NCBI GenBank assembly: GCA_946415365.1
Contig: CAMKSE010000020.1
Coordinates: forward strand, 23,921 to 87,920
DNA length: 64,000 bases
Direction of reading: 5' to 3'
Source of the DNA: an uncultured Prevotellaceae bacterium
Lineage (GTDB): Bacteria; Bacteroidota; Bacteroidia; Bacteroidales; Bacteroidaceae
Shown: in pieces, positions 30,947 through 39,150 of the stretch
Layout of the letters: every line of letters starts with the position of its first letter
Position numbering within the stretch: the first letter of the stretch is position 1
The notes under the pieces: model-generated
Told to the model about the DNA's origin: nothing
Seen by the model: the letters and a program-made list of their open reading frames with translations, nothing else
The model's database searches: none
Translations under genes and position numbers: made by a program

Positions 30947-32035
30947 TTAAAACGCCACTTGTACTTGTCCCTGAAGCCAATTGTAGTCTTTGCCGAGGTT
31001 GTCGCCAAGCAGACAACGGGTGTACTGCAGCTGCAGACGGCATTTCTTATAGAACCAGTACTGCAGGCCGATGGTCAGGTTCGTCTGATCCCAGCCGTCC
31101 ACAGTCGTATTACGGTCAAAGGTCTCCGCACTTGCCACGAGGTCGAGGGCATCCACAAGAGGAATGGCCGATGTCACGTATCCACCCATACTGCCTACCT
31201 CACCGTCTTTTCCTCCGAGCCACTCGGCACGTACACTGGCAGGACGAGCCTCCTTATATTTGCTACCCGTGTAGGGAGCAGTCTTGTACTCGGCACCCAC
31301 CGAGTAGCGGTTGCGTTTATAGTTGTCGCCTACATGAATCTCCGGGTTCCATGCAGCCGTACCCACGGCACAGCCAGTACCCAGATAACCTGAACCCACG
31401 ATGCGGAAGCCGTCGAAGGGACGCAACTCCAATTTAGCGATAAAGTCTTTCTGATTGTTAAGGTCCTTACGGTTGATTCCCTGTCCGCTCATCAGCGCCA
31501 ACTCATAATGAATCAGTCCATTGGCCAGGTCACCAAAGACCTCCAGACCCATGTCACGGCCATAGTTCACACCGTTCAGGGGATCGGGACCCTCACCGGC
31601 CAGATAGAGCACGGCCTGCGAATAAACGTCAATCAGTTCCAACTGGGTCGGCGACATCGGGTTCTCCATCGAATAGGAGTGTTTGAACTGTCCCAGACGG
31701 ACAGTCATCTCATTGTTCTTCGAGAGTCTGTAGTCGGTGTAGAATTCCTGAACCACGCTTGAGAAGTCGTGCATAAACATAAACGACCAGCGGTCAGTGA
31801 TACGTGCTTTAGCCCATAGCAGCGTGCGTTTAAGGTTGTAACTGTTGGTTGCTTTTCCGTCGGGATTCTGATAAGACCAGCCTCCCTGGGCATAACCGTT
31901 GAATGTGATACGACTCGTGAAATCCTTCAACCAGTCTGGTTCACTACTCTGTAGCTGTTGCCCCATAGCGGCAACACTACTGAACACTGCCAGCATCACC
32001 GCCAGTGTCCTCACTTTGCAAGTTTTACGTTTCAT
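30947..32035 (-). CDS. Outer-membrane porin
   Basis: A 362-aa protein with signal peptide at residues 1-25 (LAVFSSVAAMGQQ). The rest has the alternating strand pattern of a large beta-barrel: ITFNGYAQGGWSYQN, VRLGQFKHSYSMENPMSPTQLE, and it ends QVQVAF with a terminal aromatic. It is similar in layout to phosphate-selective-type porins, but substrate specificity is not visible. The promoter TAATTTTG is at 32075-32082. Confidence 0.8.
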   Translation of the reverse strand: MKRKTCKVRTLAVMLAVFSSVAAMGQQLQSSEPDWLKDFTSRITFNGYAQGGWSYQNPDGKATNSYNLKRTLLWAKARITDRWSFMFMHDFSSVVQEFYTDYRLSKNNEMTVRLGQFKHSYSMENPMSPTQLELIDVYSQAVLYLAGEGPDPLNGVNYGRDMGLEVFGDLANGLIHYELALMSGQGINRKDLNNQKDFIAKLELRPFDGFRIVGSGYLGTGCAVGTAAWNPEIHVGDNYKRNRYSVGAEYKTAPYTGSKYKEARPASVRAEWLGGKDGEVGSMGGYVTSAIPLVDALDLVASAETFDRNTTVDGWDQTNLTIGLQYWFYKKCRLQLQYTRCLLGDNLGKDYNWLQGQVQVAF

Positions 32036-32074
32036 TTCTTCATTGTTTGTGAATTAATTCAGTTCTTGCGGGCG

Positions 32075-32082
32075 CAAAATTA
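32075..32082 (-). promoter_or_regulatory. TAATTTTG -7 element of the porin gene
   Basis: The minus strand reads TTGTAATTTTGCGCCCG. The leader to ATG 32035 is about 35 nt. Confidence 0.6.
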
Positions 32083-32158
32083 CAACAAATTCCACAAACA
32101 AACGAATAAAAAGAAAGAAATCTGCAACAAATCTTATCAGATTGTAAGAGATTACGGG

Positions 32159-33685
32159 TTAATGATTGACAACAAGGCGACCATTATGAATAAATAGTCC
32201 TTTCTGCTGTGGCTCTTTGATACGCACCCCCTGCAGCGTGTACCACCCCGAATCCGACCTACTCTCTTCTGCCTTCTGTCTAATGATGCCTGTCCATCCG
32301 TCGCCATTGAGGGGAATGGTGGTATTGAGGTCATCAGCAATGCTTTCCCTTTCAGGATTGCCATAATTGCTCTTATCTTCCAACATACTGTTAACCATCT
32401 GCGACAGTTCGTCGAACGTCACCTCATAGGCATCAAGGAATGCATTAATCTGCGCATCTTCTTTCATCCAGGACAGATAATCCTCATATATATCCAAGAA
32501 CTCTTGCTTTCTGGGGTTCTCTGGCTCATTGCCAGTCACATGTACCTTGAAAATATCCGCAAACAGTTCCGACACTTCATTATTGTGAGTCCTGTCATAA
32601 ACGAGGTTCATCAGCCCTTCCTTCATCTTTTCCTCTGATATAGCAGCGAAATTGTCCACCCCCAGCAGTTCCGTAATATAACGTGTCTGTATGTGCAAAG
32701 TGGCATCATCGTCATTGATGGTTAAAATGCGGTATGGGTTAGGATAGGCGGCACAGGTGGCGGTACAGATGTCATGGATGGTGCGTGTCATGTCGCCATT
32801 GGCATCCTTTGCAATATCAGAGGCGTGCACATGTCCGGAAAGCACGACGGGCACTCCTGCATTAGCCAGGCTGTTGCGTATATAACTATAACTATGGTAG
32901 AAGTAGATACCTTCATAATTCTTCATGCCCATTTTTACGACGTAGGAAGAACTGAATTTATCAGCATTGGTGACATGCGGGATTAGTGTGTGGTGCATCA
33001 TCACAATCACTATTTTGCCTGCAACAGTGGCTTCTCTGGCACGTTCACTCACCCAGCCGAGTGTTGTATCCGAAATCACACCGTTCAAAGGATCGTTGTC
33101 GTGGCCAGTGTCAATACCGATAATCACCAGTCCGTCCACAGGCTCGCAACACCATGTCAGCGTTGAACTCTCCCGCTGTACATCCTGACCATATCCGAAG
33201 TCCTTATACATTTCTGCAAACTGGCTTGTAGTGATGACCTCTGCGTCGTACAACTCCGTATCATCGAAATAGTAGGCATCCAACGTGCCCATATCGTGAT
33301 TGCCAGGTATCACAAGTGCCTTGATGCCAGCATCTTTCAGCTCCGTCAGTTTCTTGACCACATACTGATGACTGAGCAACTCACCGTCCTTTGTCAGGTC
33401 GCCGGAGATCAGAAACAAATCGGGTTTCTCCCGCATGGCAGTCGCAATGACCTCGTCGAAGATCATACGGCTATATTCGTTCAGTTTCCTATCGAACTTG
33501 ATGGCATTATACCATGCCTCACCTTCTGAAATAAGCAGTCCGGGGCCCATCACATGCGGATCGGAAATCACCATGATCTTCGTCTTTGCCGCTGTCGTAA
33601 GCAGTGAGAATTGTATCATAAAAACCAGCGACAAAAACCTATTCCACCACCGCATTCCAATCATATTTCGCATAAACCTAATCAT
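32159..33685 (-). CDS. Secreted calcineurin-like metallophosphoesterase
   Basis: A 508-aa protein. The frame opens at 33706, but the promoter lies there, so ATG 33685 (MIRFMRNMIGM) or 33673 is the likely start. A signal peptide (SLVFMIQFSLLTTAAK) is followed by the metal-binding motifs VISDPHVMGPG, SGDLTKDGE, GNHDMG, MMHHTLI and SGHVHASD, all intact. It removes phosphate from an unknown ester outside the cell. The C-terminal tail GWYTLQGVRIKEPQQKGL is a short secreted-protein tail like that of the C13 peptidase. A TACCTTTG element at 33696-33703 makes the transcript nearly leaderless. Confidence 0.88.
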   Translation of the reverse strand: MIRFMRNMIGMRWWNRFLSLVFMIQFSLLTTAAKTKIMVISDPHVMGPGLLISEGEAWYNAIKFDRKLNEYSRMIFDEVIATAMREKPDLFLISGDLTKDGELLSHQYVVKKLTELKDAGIKALVIPGNHDMGTLDAYYFDDTELYDAEVITTSQFAEMYKDFGYGQDVQRESSTLTWCCEPVDGLVIIGIDTGHDNDPLNGVISDTTLGWVSERAREATVAGKIVIVMMHHTLIPHVTNADKFSSSYVVKMGMKNYEGIYFYHSYSYIRNSLANAGVPVVLSGHVHASDIAKDANGDMTRTIHDICTATCAAYPNPYRILTINDDDATLHIQTRYITELLGVDNFAAISEEKMKEGLMNLVYDRTHNNEVSELFADIFKVHVTGNEPENPRKQEFLDIYEDYLSWMKEDAQINAFLDAYEVTFDELSQMVNSMLEDKSNYGNPERESIADDLNTTIPLNGDGWTGIIRQKAEESRSDSGWYTLQGVRIKEPQQKGLFIHNGRLVVNH

Positions 33686-33695
33686 TTTCAGGTTG

Positions 33696-33703
33696 CAAAG
33701 GTA
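33696..33703 (-). promoter_or_regulatory. TACCTTTG -7 element of the metallophosphoesterase
   Basis: The minus strand reads TTTGTACCTTTGCAACCTG, 11 nt before ATG 33685, which rules out the TTG at 33706 as start. Confidence 0.65.
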
Positions 33704-33767
33704 CAAATTTAGAAGGCAAAAGAACGAAATAATTGTGAAATATTAATTGTGAATAAAGTTTTTTTTG

Positions 33768-33775
33768 TATTTTTG
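33768..33775 (+). promoter_or_regulatory. TATTTTTG -7 element of topB
   Basis: GTATTTTTGCACGG has a TTG at 33747-33749, an 18-bp spacer. The leader to ATG 33828 is about 48 nt. Confidence 0.65.
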
Positions 33776-33827
33776 CACGGAATTACCGACAAGTGTATCA
33801 AAACAAACAACAAACCATTAAGAACGC

Positions 33828-35810
33828 ATGATTGTCTGCATAGCAGAGAAGCCCAGTGTGGCAAGGGATATCGCACGGATTATCGGGGCGACAAGTTCAC
33901 ACGACGGGTATATGGAAGGAAACGGTTATCAGGTGACCTGGACGTTTGGTCACCTGTGTACCCTGAAGGAGCCAGGCGACTACACGCCGGCCTGGAAGCC
34001 ATGGGCACTGACACAGTTGCCGATGGTGCCCCCTCGCTTTGGCATCAAACTCATCGAAGACAACGGTATCAAGAAACAGTTTGCCATCATCGAACGACTG
34101 ATGCAGTCGGCCGACGGCATCGTGAACTGCGGTGACGCCGGACAGGAGGGTGAGCTCATCCAGCGCTGGGTGATGCAGAAAGCACAGGCAAAGTGTCCAG
34201 TGAAGCGCTTATGGATATCGTCGATGACCGACGAGGCCATCCGCGAGGGCTTTGCCTCGCTGAAAGATCAGAACGACTATCAGCCGCTCTACCTGGCTGG
34301 TCTCTCCCGTGCCATCGGCGACTGGCTTTTAGGTATGAACGCCACACGACTCTACACGCTGAAGTACGGCCAGAACCGTCAGGTGCTCTCCATCGGTCGT
34401 GTGCAGACCCCTACCCTCGCCCTCATCGTAAACCGTCAAAAGGAGATTGAGAACTTCAAACCCGAACCTTATTGGGTATTGGCGACTGTCTATCGCGATA
34501 CGACATTCACGGCCACCAAAGGAAAATTCACCTCGAAGGAAGAGGGTGAAAAAGCCTTTGCCCTCATCGAAGGCAAGCCCTTCACAGTGACAAAGGTTGA
34601 GAAAAAGGAGGGCAAGGAACAGCCGCCCATGCTCTACGACCTCACATCCCTACAGGTGGACTGTAACCGAAAGTTCAACTATTCCGCAGAGATGACGCTG
34701 AACCTGATACAGAGCCTCTATGAGAAGAAGTTTACCACCTATCCCCGTGTGGACACGCAATACCTCTCTGACGACATCTATCCCAAGTGTCCGCAGACGA
34801 TGAACGGCCTGTACCAGATAAAGTTCGGAGGAATAGCCCCCTATGCCGAACTGATAAAACCCATCGGCGGCAAGCCGTTGAAGAAGACCAAGCGCGTCTT
34901 CGACACCTCAAAGGTGACCGACCACCACGCCATCATCCCCACAGGTGTCATTCCCCAGAACCTCAGCGATGCCGAGCGAAACGTTTTCGATCTCGTAGCA
35001 CGCCGCTTCATTGCAGTATTCCTCCCCGATTGCAGGTTCTCCACAACAACCGTGTTGGGAGAAGTCACTAGTAATCCTAGTCAAACTAGCAAAACTAGTC
35101 AAACTAGCGAAACTAGTCAAACTAGTCAAACTAGTCAAACTAGCGAAACTAGTCAGACTAGTCCGACTAGCGAGACTAGCATAGAATTCAAGGTAACCGG
35201 CAAGGAGATCATCGATCCAGGCTGGCGCATCGTATTGGGCAAGGAGAAACCCAAGGCCGATGAAGACGAGCAGAAGAAAGAGGATGATGAAGAGCGCACC
35301 CTGCCCACTTTTGTCAAAGGGGAATCGGGCGACCACAAGCCGACGCTGACAGAGAAATGGACCACACCCCCACCCTATTACAATGAGGCCTCTCTGCTCC
35401 GTGCCATGGAGACAGCAGGCAAGTTCGTGGAGGACGAGACTCTTCGTGCTGCCATGAAGGAAAACGGCATCGGCCGTCCTTCAAGTCGCGCCAGTATCAT
35501 TGAGACACTCTTCAAGCGCCATTATATCAAACGCGACCGCAAACGCCTCATCGCCACTCCGACTGGCATCGAACTGATCGACCTCATCCGCGAGGAACTG
35601 CTGAAGAGTTGTGAACTGACGGGTATCTGGGAAAAGAAACTGCGCGACATAGAGCACCAGAAGTACGACGCCGGACAGTTCATCGAGGAACTGAAGCAAC
35701 AGGTGGCCAGCATCGTGCAGGAGGTGATGAGTGACACAAGTAACCGAAGGGTGACCGTACTCACTGACGCAGAACTGAAAAAACTAAAGTCACCACCCAA
35801 AAAGCAATAA
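33828..35810 (+). CDS. topB: DNA topoisomerase III
   Basis: A 660-aa type IA topoisomerase. The TOPRIM region begins MIVCIAEKPSVARDIA (Glu7), with GDAGQEGELIQRW at 102-114, where a plain DxD is replaced by D-A-G. The catalytic Tyr305 is in FTTYPRVDT. VQTPTLALIV and GIGRPSSRASIIETL are further family motifs. An in-frame low-complexity insert of about 38 residues (SQTSQTSETSQTS-type, residues about 414-451) is encoded by an ACTAGTCAA tandem array. It decatenates DNA and removes recombination intermediates. The porE-like gene follows after 29 bp and may be cotranscribed. Confidence 0.95.
   Translation: MIVCIAEKPSVARDIARIIGATSSHDGYMEGNGYQVTWTFGHLCTLKEPGDYTPAWKPWALTQLPMVPPRFGIKLIEDNGIKKQFAIIERLMQSADGIVNCGDAGQEGELIQRWVMQKAQAKCPVKRLWISSMTDEAIREGFASLKDQNDYQPLYLAGLSRAIGDWLLGMNATRLYTLKYGQNRQVLSIGRVQTPTLALIVNRQKEIENFKPEPYWVLATVYRDTTFTATKGKFTSKEEGEKAFALIEGKPFTVTKVEKKEGKEQPPMLYDLTSLQVDCNRKFNYSAEMTLNLIQSLYEKKFTTYPRVDTQYLSDDIYPKCPQTMNGLYQIKFGGIAPYAELIKPIGGKPLKKTKRVFDTSKVTDHHAIIPTGVIPQNLSDAERNVFDLVARRFIAVFLPDCRFSTTTVLGEVTSNPSQTSKTSQTSETSQTSQTSQTSETSQTSPTSETSIEFKVTGKEIIDPGWRIVLGKEKPKADEDEQKKEDDEERTLPTFVKGESGDHKPTLTEKWTTPPPYYNEASLLRAMETAGKFVEDETLRAAMKENGIGRPSSRASIIETLFKRHYIKRDRKRLIATPTGIELIDLIREELLKSCELTGIWEKKLRDIEHQKYDAGQFIEELKQQVASIVQEVMSDTSNRRVTVLTDAELKKLKSPPKKQ
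35067..35180 (+). repeat. ACTAGTCAA 9-bp tandem array inside topB
   Basis: About twelve units of 9 bp (ACTAGTCAA and variants ending CGAA, CAGA) encode T-S-Q and T-S-E triplets. ACTAGT is itself palindromic. The reading frame is preserved. Confidence 0.8.
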
Positions 35811-35839
35811 AACGTAAAGCATATCGTTATTAATAAGGT

Positions 35840-38017
35840 ATGCGAAGACTACACGCCATCATAACGATTGCCATTTCGGCCCTGCTGCTCATCAGCTGTG
35901 GGGCTGATCAGGCTATGAAGAAAGGTGACAAGTTCTACGCACTGGGAGAGTACTACGATGCCGCCGTACAATACAAGAAGGCCTACACCCAGACGCCAAA
36001 CAAACAGAGGGCCTTGAAAGGACAGCGTGCACTGAAAGTGGCCGACTGTTACCGTCGCATACATTTCACCAGCAAGGCTATCACCGCCTATCAGAATGCT
36101 GTTCGCTACAAACAGGATGACTCGTTGACCCATTTCTTCCTCGGTCAGCTGCAGATGAGAAACGGCAACTACCGCGAGGCGGAGAAGCAGTTCCTGATGG
36201 CCATCGACTCACTGCCCATAGATGATCCCCATCGGCAGATTGCGAAAAACAGTCTGACGGCTGCACGACAGGCACCGCAGTGGAAGAAGGATGGCTCGGC
36301 ATACACCGTGAAGCGCATGGATCTCTTCAACTCGCGCCGTGCCGAATACTCCCCCATGCTCAACGGTGAGGAAAACGACCAGCTCTTTTTCTCCTCTACC
36401 CGTAATCAGGCACAGGGTGACGAATACAGTGGCATCACCGGCTCGAAGAATGCCGACATCTTCTGGGCACAAAAGGATGACAAGGGCAAATGGGGTAAGC
36501 CTCAGACCATCGACTCAGAACTGAACTCCGCTCTCGACGAAGGTGCATGCTGCTTCTCGCCTGACGGGAAGACGATGTATCTGACACAGTGCAAGACCGA
36601 CCCCAATTATCCCCGATATGCCACCATTGCCGTGTCCAACCGTAGTGATGCCGCATGGAGCAAACCCACAGAACTGATCCTCTCAAAAGACACCCTCTCG
36701 AGTTTTGCCCATCCTGCGGTCTCTCCCGACGGTGAATGGCTCTATTTCGTCAGCGACATGCCTGGCGGTATGGGAGGATTTGACATCTGGCGTTGTCGCT
36801 TGCTCGACAACAACCAGCCGGGCAGCATAGAGAACCTCGGAGAGCCTGTCAACACCCCTGGCGACGAGATGTTCCCGACATTCCGTCCCAATGGCGACCT
36901 CTATTTCTCTTCCGATGGTCATCCCGGCCTCGGTGGACTTGATATTTTCATTGCCAAACCCAACAACAAAGATTTATTAACGACAACTGAAACAACCAAA
37001 ACAACTCTATCCGCCTTTGGCGGAGGGACTCTCGCCAGTGGCGAGGAGAAAAAGTTGTCCAAGTTGTCTGAGTTGTCGTTAAAAATAGAGCATCCCGGCG
37101 TTCCGCTGAATTCCCAAGGCGACGATTTCGGAATGACCTTCGAGGGAAAGCGTAACCAAGGCTATTTCTGTTCCAACCGTGGCGACACAAAAGGCTATGA
37201 CCACATCTATAGCTTCTATAACCCTGAGATTGTCCAGACGGTGAGGGGTTGGGTTTACGAACAGGACGGCTACGAACTACCAGCGGCACAGGTGTATATG
37301 GTTGGTAATGACGGAACGAACCTGAAACTGAGCGTCAGGGGTGACGGTTCCTTCACTCAGGAGATCAAGCCCGGCGTTGACTACGTGTTTCTCGCCACCT
37401 GCAAGGGATTCCTGAATCACCAGGAACAATTGCGTGCTGAGCCTGTCACCAAGTCAGAAGAATACGTGCTACAGTTCCCTCTGGCCAACATCTCCGCACC
37501 CGTACTGATCGAGAACATCTTCTTCGACTTCGACAAGGCCACGCTCCGTCCGGAGTCAGCCGCCGCCCTCGACAAGCTGGTGGTGATGATGAACGAGAAT
37601 CCTAACATCACCATCGAACTCTCCTCACACACCGACTATAAAGGCTCCGACCAGTACAACGAAGGACTCTCCCAGCGACGTGCCGAGAGTGTGGTTAGCT
37701 ATTTGATTGAACATGGCGTTCCTTCAGACCGTCTTACCCCAAAGGGCTATGGTGAAGGCAAGCCCAAGACCATCAAACGTAAGGTGGCAGAAAGATATGC
37801 GTTCCTCAAGGAGGGTGATGTGCTGACAGAAGAATACATCACCAAGCTTCCCGAGGAACAGCAGGAACAGTGCAACCAGTTGAACCGTCGCACTGAGTTT
37901 ATAGTATTGAGGACAACTTATGGGCTGTTCGATACGGAAGGTAAACTAATACAAAAGCCACAGCCAAAAGAGCCACGACAGGATTCAGATTCAGATCAGC
38001 CGTCGGAGCTGTGGTAA
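35840..38017 (+). CDS. porE: PorE-like type IX secretion lipoprotein
   Basis: A 725-aa protein with a lipoprotein signal (LLLISC, Cys20). TPR-like repeats span about 25-150 (GEYYDAAVQYKKAYTQTP). A PD40/WD40-type propeller spans about 165-370 (AEYSPMLNGEENDQLFFSSTR, PDGEWLYFVSDMPGGMGG). A carboxypeptidase-regulatory-like domain and an OmpA C-terminal domain (FDFDKATLRPESAAALDKL, SHTDYKGSDQYNEGLSQRRA) follow. This is the PorE order; PorE is thought to anchor the T9SS to peptidoglycan. Residues about 378-415 are an insert encoded by a repeat element. The gene overlaps the convergent DUF5056 gene by 119 bp. Confidence 0.88.
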   Translation: MRRLHAIITIAISALLLISCGADQAMKKGDKFYALGEYYDAAVQYKKAYTQTPNKQRALKGQRALKVADCYRRIHFTSKAITAYQNAVRYKQDDSLTHFFLGQLQMRNGNYREAEKQFLMAIDSLPIDDPHRQIAKNSLTAARQAPQWKKDGSAYTVKRMDLFNSRRAEYSPMLNGEENDQLFFSSTRNQAQGDEYSGITGSKNADIFWAQKDDKGKWGKPQTIDSELNSALDEGACCFSPDGKTMYLTQCKTDPNYPRYATIAVSNRSDAAWSKPTELILSKDTLSSFAHPAVSPDGEWLYFVSDMPGGMGGFDIWRCRLLDNNQPGSIENLGEPVNTPGDEMFPTFRPNGDLYFSSDGHPGLGGLDIFIAKPNNKDLLTTTETTKTTLSAFGGGTLASGEEKKLSKLSELSLKIEHPGVPLNSQGDDFGMTFEGKRNQGYFCSNRGDTKGYDHIYSFYNPEIVQTVRGWVYEQDGYELPAAQVYMVGNDGTNLKLSVRGDGSFTQEIKPGVDYVFLATCKGFLNHQEQLRAEPVTKSEEYVLQFPLANISAPVLIENIFFDFDKATLRPESAAALDKLVVMMNENPNITIELSSHTDYKGSDQYNEGLSQRRAESVVSYLIEHGVPSDRLTPKGYGEGKPKTIKRKVAERYAFLKEGDVLTEEYITKLPEEQQEQCNQLNRRTEFIVLRTTYGLFDTEGKLIQKPQPKEPRQDSDSDQPSELW
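36977..37082 (+). repeat. In-frame inverted-repeat element inside the porE-like gene
   Basis: TTAACGACAACT (36977-36988) pairs with AGTTGTCGTTAA (37071-37082). AACAACC/ACAACT units lie inside, and the core has two hairpins, TCCGCCtttGGCGGA and CTCGCCagtGGCGAG. The same ACGACAACT ends occur at 42061-42138. Confidence 0.8.
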
Positions 38018-38291
38018 GCAGCACCTCAAGACTCGTAAGGGCTGTCGACACCAGCACCATGATGCTCGCCTTCAGACTCTCCCATCCGCCAAAGACGAAG
38101 AACAGGCCCAGAGCCACCGCCACACAGAACAACGTCCAGAGTAGCGACAACCTGCGATTGACCGCCGACGGCTGCCGTTCCCTCTCAGCGATCCGGGCCA
38201 TCACCTTTTCGGTGAAGCCGTTGTCTTCAATCTGCTGCTGGGCAGCCTGCTTGAAGAAATCCTCTATCATGATATTGTCTTTATCGGTCAT
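37899..38291 (-). CDS. DUF5056-type membrane protein
   Basis: A 130-aa protein beginning MTDKDNIMIEDFFKQAAQQQ, with two hydrophobic helices (LLWTLFCVAVALGLFFVFGG; VVALLAVAFVLVYL). This layout matches DUF5056 proteins, which follow ECF sigma genes in Bacteroidales and are probably membrane-bound partners or anti-sigma proteins. That role is an inference from neighbourhood. The start overlaps the sigma gene by 11 nt. The 3' end overlaps porE by 119 bp on the opposite strand. Confidence 0.78.
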   Translation of the reverse strand: MTDKDNIMIEDFFKQAAQQQIEDNGFTEKVMARIAERERQPSAVNRRLSLLWTLFCVAVALGLFFVFGGWESLKASIMVLVSTALTSLEVLLTTAPTADLNLNPVVALLAVAFVLVYLPYRTAHKLSSIL

Positions 38292-38820
38292 ATCCGTTTT
38301 CTTTTAAATAGTTAGCCATTTTTTCTTTTCCTCTCTTCAGGTGCGACTTGATGGTGTTCTCCGGAATACCCGTAATCTTGCTGATCTGCTCGATAGGATA
38401 GCCGTCGATAAGTTGCAGCGTGACACATGTCCGTTCGCTAGGCTTCAAGAGGGCAAGTGCCGCATAGACATCCATCTTCAGGTTAGAGTCGCCCGACGGT
38501 GATGACATCCTGACGGCAGCGGAAGCGTCGATGTCATCCGTCTGCTTCCGGGCCCGCACACTGTCATAGAAAACATTGTATGCAATACGCATCAGCCAGG
38601 TGGAGAAGCTCGACATCCCACGGAACTTCGTGATGTTCACATAGGCCTTGATGAAGGTCTCCTGTGCCAGGTCGTCACTCAGTTGCTCGTCGCCCATCGT
38701 CTGGTTCAGGAAGAACCGGCGCACAGGTGACTGATACTTCCTGACAAGTTGGTCAAACGCCTTCTTGTTATGGAATACCGCCACCTGCGTCACGAGTGCT
38801 ATGTCACTGAACTCCGCCAT
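38281..38820 (-). CDS. ECF-type RNA polymerase sigma factor
   Basis: A 179-aa sigma-70 family protein: region 2 (QLVRKYQSPVRRFFLNQTMGDEQLSDDLAQETFIKAY and FSTWLMRIAYNVFYD) and region 4 (LKPSERTCVTLQLIDGYPIEQISKITGIPENTIKSHLKRGKEKM). It reads a small regulon and is likely controlled by the overlapping DUF5056-type gene. A repeat element (38829-38952) occupies its upstream region. The full length is normal for ECF factors. Confidence 0.93.
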   Translation of the reverse strand: MAEFSDIALVTQVAVFHNKKAFDQLVRKYQSPVRRFFLNQTMGDEQLSDDLAQETFIKAYVNITKFRGMSSFSTWLMRIAYNVFYDSVRARKQTDDIDASAAVRMSSPSGDSNLKMDVYAALALLKPSERTCVTLQLIDGYPIEQISKITGIPENTIKSHLKRGKEKMANYLKENGYDR

Positions 38821-38828
38821 ACTTCTTT

Positions 38829-38952
38829 TGTTTATTGTTTAAAGTTTATTGTTTATAGCTGATTACTTCTATAGGCAGATCACAATAGCGAAGATAATCA
38901 TGAAGGGCTTGCAAGGTAATCATCTATAAACTATAAACCGTAAACTGTAAAC
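38829..38952. repeat. Inverted repeat element with GATTACTTCTAT and GTAATCAT ends
   Basis: The left array GTTTATTGTTTAAAG plus TATAGCTGATTAC pairs with the right GTAATCATCTATA plus a TAAACTATAAACC array; TATAGCTGATTAC matches 12 of 13 bases of the reverse complement. The GATTACTTCTAT string is shared with the element at 19391-19480. Confidence 0.8.
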
Positions 38953-38958
38953 AAATTA

Positions 38959-39150
38959 CTAACATAACCTTTTCTCCGGCATCACTAGCCACAGCACGAT
39001 GTAGAAGATCAGTCCACAGAAGGCTGTAAAAAGTGTGAGGAAAGCGTAGGCGATACGCACCATTACGGGATCGAATTCGAAATATTCTGCGAGTCCGCCG
39101 CACACACCGGCTATGACTCTGTCGTTTGAACGCATCAATCTCTTGTTCAT
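38959..39150 (-). CDS. PspC-domain membrane protein
   Basis: A 63-aa protein, MNKRLMRSNDRVIAGVCGGL, then AEYFEFDPVMVRIAYAFL and a hydrophobic helix ending PEKRLC. This is the PspC domain (RVIAGVCGGLAEYF motif), tied to envelope stress. It starts 4 bp inside the upstream DUF6249-type gene (a stop-start overlap), so the two are coupled. Cellular role unknown in this group. Confidence 0.9.
   Translation of the reverse strand: MNKRLMRSNDRVIAGVCGGLAEYFEFDPVMVRIAYAFLTLFTAFCGLIFYIVLWLVMPEKRLC

Noticed and set aside
36977..37082. Frameshift or pseudogene in the porE-like gene
   Set aside because: The frame stays open and all domains downstream of the repeat element are intact.
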